Assembly: GCA_045531795.1 (NCBI GenBank) | Contig: JAZSET010000137.1 | Location: 1-10,114, forward strand | Length of the DNA stretch: 10,114 nt | Origin: UBA4717 sp045531795 | Lineage (GTDB): Bacteria; Bacillota; Clostridia; Oscillospirales; CAG-272 | Direction: 5' to 3' | In this document: positions 5,505 through 10,114 of the stretch, one piece after another | How positions within the stretch are numbered: position 1 is the first letter of the stretch | How the letters are laid out: every line of letters starts with the position of its first letter | The notes under the pieces: generated by a model | Seen by the model: the letters and a program-made list of their open reading frames with translations, nothing else | Databases searched by the model: none | Told to the model about the DNA's origin: nothing | Made by a program: the position numbers and the translations under genes

Positions 5505-5511
5505 GAGGTGG
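5505..5511 (+). promoter_or_regulatory. Ribosome binding site that sets the PqqD start
   Basis: GAGGTGG lies 5 nt before ATG 5517. The in-frame GTG at 5508 is inside this site, so the shorter protein is preferred. Confidence 0.75.
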
Positions 5512-5516
5512 AACCG

Positions 5517-5783
5517 ATGAAGGTAAGAAGAGGTTTTTTGATGCGGCAGGTCGCAGGAAAAAATGTGGTAATTGCCACAGGTGACGCTGCAAAAAATTTC
5601 AATGGAATAATAAAGCTTAACGAATCGGCAACTATGCTCTGGAAAATGCTCGAAGCCTCGGCAAGTGAGGAAGAACTTGTAGCGGCCCTGGTCAGAGAAT
5701 ACGAGGTGGATGAGACAACGGCACAAAACGATGTATCAATGTTCGTGACCAAGCTAAAGGGAGCGGGAATAGTCGATGAATGA
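5517..5783 (+). CDS. PqqD-family RiPP recognition element (RRE) protein
   Basis: This encodes 88 residues from ATG 5517. The order of elements is that of stand-alone PqqD-like proteins: two or three N-terminal beta strands (GFLMRQVAGKNVVIATG), a linker (AAKNFNGIIKLNE), a helix starting SATMLWKML, then LVAALVREYEVDETTAQNDV and a C-terminal helix ending LKGAGIVDE. The winged-helix fold binds leader peptides by extending its beta sheet with them. The family normally delivers a precursor to modifying enzymes such as radical SAM proteins or lasso proteases. Here the only such partners in view are the kinase, peptidase-like and nucleotidyltransferase proteins. The gene ends 8 nt inside the next one, so expression is coupled. 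The fold call is strong; the peptide bound is inferred. Confidence 0.88.
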   Translation: MKVRRGFLMRQVAGKNVVIATGDAAKNFNGIIKLNESATMLWKMLEASASEEELVAALVREYEVDETTAQNDVSMFVTKLKGAGIVDE

Positions 5784-6252
5784 TAGTATAAAAATAGCAG
5801 ATTATGAGCCTGTAATCAGAGAGGTAATAGAGTCGGGCGGAGAATTCAGTCTGAGGCCTCACGGTACAAGTATGCTGCCGATGCTCTCTGACGGCGGAGA
5901 TACTGTTATACTTAAAAAGAAGTTGCCCGAGATTGGCGATGTCGTTTTTTATAAGAGGGATAACGGAGAATATGTAATGCACCGGCTTGTAAAAATACGC
6001 CGGGACGGGTATGTGATGCGTGGAGATAATCAGGTAACAAACGAATACGGTATCCGTGAAAATAATGTTATTGCAGTAATAACGGCTTTTGTAAAAGACG
6101 GAAAGCGGGTTGAAACGAGCGACAGTGAGTATCTGAAATATGTAGACTCGCTTGACGGTATATATAAAAAAAGAAAAACAAAGGAAATTATCAGAAAAGC
6201 GGTATATGCGGTTTTTCCCTTTTTGAAAAAGGAGGGAAAAGATGATAACTGA
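5776..6252 (+). CDS. Soluble S24/S26 (signal peptidase I-like) peptidase
   Basis: This encodes 158 residues. ATG 5776 overlaps the PqqD stop by 8 nt; AAGGGAG (5757-5763) is 12 nt upstream. Residues 29-34 (HGTSML) hold the nucleophile motif GxSM-like with S32. LPEIGDVVFYKR (50-61) is the strand after it, MHRLVK (68-73) carries H69, and RGDN (82-85) is the conserved loop. The His-Arg in place of a Lys general base matches SipW/eukaryotic-type signal peptidases. Unlike those, I see no N-terminal membrane anchor; the C-terminal VYAVFPFL is too short to be clearly membrane-spanning. That suggests a cytoplasmic enzyme, possibly the leader protease of the system. Alternatives are an inactive binding protein or LexA-like autopeptidase; there is no DNA-binding domain. 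Confidence 0.8.
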   Translation: MNDSIKIADYEPVIREVIESGGEFSLRPHGTSMLPMLSDGGDTVILKKKLPEIGDVVFYKRDNGEYVMHRLVKIRRDGYVMRGDNQVTNEYGIRENNVIAVITAFVKDGKRVETSDSEYLKYVDSLDGIYKKRKTKEIIRKAVYAVFPFLKKEGKDDN

Positions 6253-7426
6253 TACAGAAAAATATTTTTTAGAGCTTGTTGATGCGGCAATACACGGGAC
6301 AATAGTGCCTGCAAAGCCCGAGGAAGTAAGCTTTATTGATGTGTATAATCTGGCACAAAAGCATTCGCTTGAGGCACTTACATATCTTTCACTTGAAAGA
6401 CTTGAAGAAAAGCCGGGCGAAAAGCTCTTTACTTATTGGACACAGAAGTTTTACAAGGCTGTTATTACCGATACGGAGCAGATAGAGGAATACAAAAATG
6501 TCTGCAACCTGCTTAAAGATTGCTCAGCACAGATAATCCCCATAAAGGGTATTGTTATGAAAAACTATTACCCCGAATCTGCAATGAGAAGTATGACAGA
6601 TGTAGATATCTTGTACCGCCACGGCAGAAGACAACAGATTCATAAGAAACTGCTTTCAGCGGGGTATGAGGTAAAGTCTCACAGTACGGCAAACTATCAC
6701 GACACTTATATAAAAGACGGGCGTATCAGTATCGAGCTTCACCGATCACTGCTTTCAAAAAGCGAGCGTTTGCACGGATATTTTGAGCAGGTTTTCAAGA
6801 GAGCGCGTGTATACGAAAACGGGATATACAGAATGACTCCCGAGGACGAATATTTGTATCTTATTGCCCACAGCGCAAAGCACTTTTTTGAAAGCGGACT
6901 TGGTGTCAGACCTGTAATTGATTGCTATCTCTATAAAAGGGCATACGCAGACCGCCTTGATATGAAGTATGTCAGAAAAATACTTGGCAGAGCAAAACTT
7001 ACAGGCTTTGAAAAGAGGCTGTCGGCGCTTGGTGACAAATGGTTTGCGGGAATAGACTCGGAATATGTAAATGAGGAAATTGAAAGCTTTTTCCTTGCCT
7101 GCGAGCCTCACGGAAGCAGTGCAAATTTACGAATCAATCTGACGCAAAAAATGCTTGACGCGGGAGTAACAATCCCCGGCGCGAAAAGAAAGTATGTACT
7201 GCACCGATTCTTTCCGCCGTATAAAGAAATGTGCGAGGAATATAAAAGTCTGAAACGTGTTCCTGTATTACTTCCTGTATTCTGGATTCGCAAACTTTTT
7301 GACTCGATATTCTATGACAAGGCATCTGTGAAAAAAACTTTTCTTGATGCAAACAAAAACATCGGCGAAATAGACGAAAGAGAAGCAGAACTTGCACATA
7401 GGGTTTACGAATACTTTTTGAAGTAA
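6242..7426 (+). CDS. Nucleotidyltransferase family protein (NTP_transf_5 type)
   Basis: This encodes 394 residues. ATG 6242 overlaps the upstream stop by 11 nt, with GGAGG (6231-6235) 6 nt upstream. The core reads PIKGIVMKNYYPE (100-112), then R116 and the metal-binding SMTDVDIL (117-124, with D120 and D122), then GYEVK and SIELHRSLL (163-171). This is the pattern of the uncharacterised nucleotidyltransferase family PF14907 within the Pol-beta-type superfamily, with two Asp in DxD and a later acidic residue (E165). HSAKHFFESGLGVRPVIDCY is also typical. Family members are often found in RiPP and exopolysaccharide loci, but their substrate is unknown. Here it is the last gene of the cluster, and a terminator follows 15 nt later. 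Adenylylation or similar modification of the peptide is a hypothesis only. Confidence 0.82.
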   Translation: MITDTEKYFLELVDAAIHGTIVPAKPEEVSFIDVYNLAQKHSLEALTYLSLERLEEKPGEKLFTYWTQKFYKAVITDTEQIEEYKNVCNLLKDCSAQIIPIKGIVMKNYYPESAMRSMTDVDILYRHGRRQQIHKKLLSAGYEVKSHSTANYHDTYIKDGRISIELHRSLLSKSERLHGYFEQVFKRARVYENGIYRMTPEDEYLYLIAHSAKHFFESGLGVRPVIDCYLYKRAYADRLDMKYVRKILGRAKLTGFEKRLSALGDKWFAGIDSEYVNEEIESFFLACEPHGSSANLRINLTQKMLDAGVTIPGAKRKYVLHRFFPPYKEMCEEYKSLKRVPVLLPVFWIRKLFDSIFYDKASVKKTFLDANKNIGEIDEREAELAHRVYEYFLK

Positions 7427-7441
7427 AAAACAGACATACTT

Positions 7442-7474
7442 AAAGCCCTCTTCCTTTATGGCAGTGGGCTTTTT
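7442..7474 (+). terminator. Rho-independent terminator of the peptide cluster
   Basis: AAAGCCC (7442-7448) pairs with GGGCTTT (7466-7472) across a 17-nt loop, with a T run at 7470-7474. It marks the end of the operon beginning at 4522. The large loop makes it weaker than the other terminators here. Confidence 0.75.
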
Positions 7475-7530
7475 GCATACAATATTACTATATAATGCAC
7501 AAAATTTACATAAATAATTTAATTTGTGTA

Positions 7531-7559
7531 TTGAAAAACAAAAAGAACTATGTTATACT
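7531..7559 (+). promoter_or_regulatory. Sigma-A promoter of the flavodiiron operon
   Basis: TTGAAA (7531-7536), 17-bp spacer, TATACT (7554-7559). The predicted start is near 7566. An imperfect AT-rich inverted repeat, TACA-TAAAT to ATTTG-TGTA (7507-7530), touches the -35 box. Confidence 0.8.
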
Positions 7560-7600
7560 AACGAATGTAAGGATACTATAATCAGCGGAGAGGACAATTT

Positions 7601-9394
7601 ATGAAAATTACAAATGATATAAAATATATAGGTGTAAATGACCATAAAGTAGACTTGTTTGAGGGACAGTACATAGTTCCGAACGGTATGTCATATAATT
7701 CATACGCAATAATTGATGAAAAAGTTGCAATAATGGATACAGTGGACGGGGCATTCACCCACGAATGGCTTGATAATATACAGAATGCACTTGGTTCGAG
7801 ACGCCCGGACTACCTTGTAGTTCAGCATATGGAGCCCGATCATTCCGCGAACATTGTAAATTTCACAAAAGCATACCCTGATGCTATGATTGTGTCATCA
7901 GCAAAGGCGTTTGCAATGATGAAAAATTTCTTCGGCACAGATTTTGAGGACAGACAGATAGTAGTTTCCGAGGGTGATCAGCTTGTTCTCGGCAAGCACG
8001 TACTTAACTTCGTATGCGCACCAATGGTACATTGGCCCGAGGTTATCGTTACTTATGACAGTACAGATAAGGTTCTGTTTTCAGCAGACGGATTTGGTAA
8101 ATTCGGTGCGCTTGATGTGGAAGAGGACTGGGCATGCGAGGCAAGAAGATACTATATCGGTATTGTCGGCAAATACGGAGTGCAGGTGCAGAGCCTGCTT
8201 AAAAAGGCAAGCACTCTTGACATAGAAATAATATGTCCGCTTCACGGCCCCGTGCTTACGGAGAATCTGGGATATTATATTAACCTTTATAACATCTGGT
8301 CAAGCTATCAGGCGGAAGATGATGGAATCTTTATTGCATATACATCAGTTTACGGAAATACGAAAAAAGCGGTTTTGAAACTTGCAGAAATGCTTGAAGC
8401 AAAGGGATGTCCCAAGGTTGTTGTAACAGACCTAGCAAGGAGCGACATGGCAGAGGCGGTAGAGGACGCATTCAGATACAGTAAACTTGTACTTGCTACA
8501 ACTACCTATAATGCAGAGATTTTCCCCTTTATGAACGAATTTATAAATCACCTGACCGAGCGTAATTTCCAGAACCGTACAGTAGCATTTATTGAAAACG
8601 GAAGCTGGGCACCTATGGCAACAAGGGTGATGAAGTCAAAGCTTGAAAATTCAAAGAATATTACATTTACAGAGGCAGGCGTGAGAATTATGTCTGCGCT
8701 TAATGAGGAAAGTCAGACACAGCTTGAAAATCTTGCTGATGAGCTTTGCAAAGAGTATCTTGCAATGCAGGATTCAACTGCAAATAAAAACGATATGACA
8801 GCGCTGTTTAATATCGGATACGGACTTTATGTTGTAACATCAAATGACGGTAAAAAGGACAACGGACTTATTGTCAATACAGTAACACAGGTTACAAATA
8901 CCCCCAACAGGATAGCAGTTACAATAAATAAAGAAAACTACTCTCACCACATAATAAAGCAGACAGGAAAAATGAATATAAACTGTCTGAGCGAGGACGC
9001 ACCGTTCTCCGTGTTTGAAAAATTCGGCTTTGTAAGCGGAAGAAACGTGGATAAATTTGCAGGCGAAGAGGTGCTTCGCTCTGATAACGGACTCGTATTT
9101 CTGCCGAGATTCATAAATTCCTTTATGTCACTTAAGGTAGAAGAATATGTAGACCTTGGAACTCACGGAATGTTTATCTGCTCAGTAAATGAAGCGAGAG
9201 TAATTTCCGACTGTGAGAGTATGACATATGCATATTATCACAAAAACGTTAAGCCGAAGCCCGAAACAGACGGCAAAAAGGGATATGTGTGCAAAATCTG
9301 CGGATATGTATATGAGGGCGATGAGCTTCCCGAGGATATAATATGCCCGCTTTGTAAGCACGGTGCGGCTGATTTTGAGCCGATAAAACAGTAA
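7601..9394 (+). CDS. Four-module flavodiiron protein (beta-lactamase, flavodoxin, flavin reductase, rubredoxin)
   Basis: This encodes 597 residues; GGAGAGG (7587-7593) lies 7 nt before ATG 7601. Residues 1-240 are the diiron beta-lactamase-like domain with every usual ligand: HMEPDH at 76-81 (H76, E78, D80, H81), H144, D163 and H215. Residues 244-385 are flavodoxin-like, with the FMN loop TSVYGNT (248-254). About 400-550 resembles the flavin-reductase FMN-binding domain (NIGYGLYVVTS, then NGLIVNTVTQVT). The C-terminus (560-597) is a rubredoxin-like centre with C564, C567, C582 and C585. Such proteins reduce O2 to water or NO to N2O in anaerobes; the extra modules can pass electrons from reduced pyridine nucleotide to FMN without separate partners. 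A free rubredoxin and rubrerythrin follow. All catalytic ligands are intact, so activity is likely; O2 versus NO preference cannot be read. Confidence 0.95.
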   Translation: MKITNDIKYIGVNDHKVDLFEGQYIVPNGMSYNSYAIIDEKVAIMDTVDGAFTHEWLDNIQNALGSRRPDYLVVQHMEPDHSANIVNFTKAYPDAMIVSSAKAFAMMKNFFGTDFEDRQIVVSEGDQLVLGKHVLNFVCAPMVHWPEVIVTYDSTDKVLFSADGFGKFGALDVEEDWACEARRYYIGIVGKYGVQVQSLLKKASTLDIEIICPLHGPVLTENLGYYINLYNIWSSYQAEDDGIFIAYTSVYGNTKKAVLKLAEMLEAKGCPKVVVTDLARSDMAEAVEDAFRYSKLVLATTTYNAEIFPFMNEFINHLTERNFQNRTVAFIENGSWAPMATRVMKSKLENSKNITFTEAGVRIMSALNEESQTQLENLADELCKEYLAMQDSTANKNDMTALFNIGYGLYVVTSNDGKKDNGLIVNTVTQVTNTPNRIAVTINKENYSHHIIKQTGKMNINCLSEDAPFSVFEKFGFVSGRNVDKFAGEEVLRSDNGLVFLPRFINSFMSLKVEEYVDLGTHGMFICSVNEARVISDCESMTYAYYHKNVKPKPETDGKKGYVCKICGYVYEGDELPEDIICPLCKHGAADFEPIKQ

Positions 9395-9419
9395 ATATAA
9401 CAAACAAAGGAGAAATCTT

Positions 9420-9578
9420 ATGAAAAAGTATGTATGCGATTTGTGCGGATGGGTTTATGATGAGGCAGCGGGAGATCCCGATAACGGCATAGCACCCGGC
9501 ACAAAATTTGAGGATTTGCCCGATGACTTCGAGTGCCCGCTTTGTGGTGTAGGCAAAGACCAGTTTTCAGAAGAATAA
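9420..9578 (+). CDS. Rubredoxin
   Basis: This encodes 52 residues, the normal size. The start is ATG 9420, with AAAGGAG (9406-9412) 7 nt upstream. It begins MKKYVCDLCGWVYD and contains the second pair in FECPLCGVGKDQF. The four cysteines at 6, 9, 39 and 42 bind one iron. DPDNGIAPGTKFEDLPDDF between them is the standard rubredoxin middle. It carries one electron in the cytoplasm, most likely to the rubrerythrin or to the flavodiiron protein encoded beside it. It lies 25 nt after the flavodiiron gene and 33 nt before rubrerythrin, with no terminator between, so all three are probably one operon. Confidence 0.97.
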   Translation: MKKYVCDLCGWVYDEAAGDPDNGIAPGTKFEDLPDDFECPLCGVGKDQFSEE

Positions 9579-9611
9579 TTTTAGAATAATACATTCAGGG
9601 AGGAAAAAACA

Positions 9612-10114
9612 ATGGCAAACAAGTACGCAGGAACACAGACAGAAAAAAATTTAGAGGCTGCTTTCGCAGGCGAATCACAGGCGAGAAATAAGTACACTTA
9701 TTTCGCATCTGTAGCAAAGAAAGAGGGCTATGAGCAGATTTCAGCTCTTTTCCTCAAGACCGCAGATAACGAAAAGGAACACGCAAAGATGTGGTTTAAG
9801 GAGCTCGAGGGAATCAGCGATACAGCACATAACCTTGTAGAAGCTGCAAACGGCGAAAACTATGAGTGGACAGATATGTACGCAGGCTTTGCGGAAACAG
9901 CTGAAAAGGAAGGCTTTAAGGAGCTTGCGGCAAAATTCCGTCTTGTAGCGGCTATCGAAAAGCAGCACGAGGAAAGATACCGTGCACTTTTAAAGAATGT
10001 TGAAACAGCACAGGTATTTGAAAAGAGCGAGGTTAAGGTATGGGAATGCCGTAACTGCGGACATATCGTAGTTGGAACAAAGGCACCAGAAATCTGCCCG
10101 ACTTGTGCACATCC
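9612..10114 (+). CDS. Rubrerythrin, 3' end cut by the window
   Basis: 167 complete codons from ATG 9612 are present, with GGGAGG (9598-9603) 8 nt upstream. The N-terminal four-helix domain has the diiron ligands E21, E54 with H57 (NEKEH), E95 and E98 (FAETAE), and E116 with H119 (EKQHE). The C-terminal rubredoxin-like centre has C146, C149, C162 and C165 before the edge. Rubrerythrin reduces hydrogen peroxide in anaerobes, taking electrons from rubredoxin. Usual length is 170-195 residues, so only a few to some twenty codons are missing. It is the third gene of the stress operon. All visible ligands are intact. Confidence 0.97.
   Translation, partial: MANKYAGTQTEKNLEAAFAGESQARNKYTYFASVAKKEGYEQISALFLKTADNEKEHAKMWFKELEGISDTAHNLVEAANGENYEWTDMYAGFAETAEKEGFKELAAKFRLVAAIEKQHEERYRALLKNVETAQVFEKSEVKVWECRNCGHIVVGTKAPEICPTCAH

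Noticed and set aside
4567..7426. Classical lasso-peptide cluster
   Set aside because: No cyclase, no transglutaminase-like B2 protease, and the peptide lacks a suitable ring acidic residue.

Overview
The window looks like chromosomal DNA from a strictly anaerobic, low-to-medium GC Bacillota, most likely a gut-type Clostridia (Oscillospiraceae/Ruminococcus-like). The evidence is the purine-rich AGGAGG-type ribosome binding sites, near-consensus sigma-A promoters, DUF1292 and DUF1540 proteins, and an oxygen-defence cluster of flavodiiron protein, rubredoxin and rubrerythrin. The taxonomic call is inference; no rRNA or marker gene is present.

Layout. (1) 1-1222, plus strand: the tail of a probable cell-wall amidase, a degenerate ROK-type DNA-binding regulator, and a 58-residue Cys-rich DUF1540 protein ending in a clear terminator. 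(2) 1223-1530: a gene-free convergent intergenic stretch holding a palindromic double-hairpin element and two copies of a 65-bp structured repeat. (3) 1531-3618, minus strand: a two-gene metal-homeostasis operon of G3E (CobW/COG0523) GTPases. The first carries a large His/Cys repeat insert; the second is divergent and fused to a YcgQ/DUF1980-like domain. A consensus promoter lies at 3706-3734. (4) 3891-4441, plus strand: a DUF1292 gene with its own consensus promoter, then a structured non-coding RNA that I read as probable 6S RNA, then a terminator.

(5) 4487-7474, plus strand: the most interesting part. A consensus promoter drives a 43-codon peptide gene starting with GTG, with no entry among longer ORFs. 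It is followed by an attenuator-like terminator, then an HPr-kinase-like ATPase, a PqqD-like RiPP-recognition protein, a small soluble S24/S26 signal-peptidase-like protein and an NTP_transf_5-type nucleotidyltransferase; the last three are tightly spaced or overlapping. The short peptide has a YxxPxVxxL segment resembling leader sequences recognised by PqqD-like proteins. The set reads as a compact peptide-modification (RiPP-like) system with no visible radical SAM enzyme, lasso cyclase or transporter. The function is inferred.

(6) 7531-10114, plus strand: an oxidative/nitrosative-stress operon with its own promoter. It encodes a four-module flavodiiron protein (diiron beta-lactamase fold, flavodoxin, flavin reductase, rubredoxin), a stand-alone rubredoxin and a rubrerythrin cut by the window edge. 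Electrons would pass through the rubredoxin centres to the diiron sites that reduce O2, NO or peroxide.
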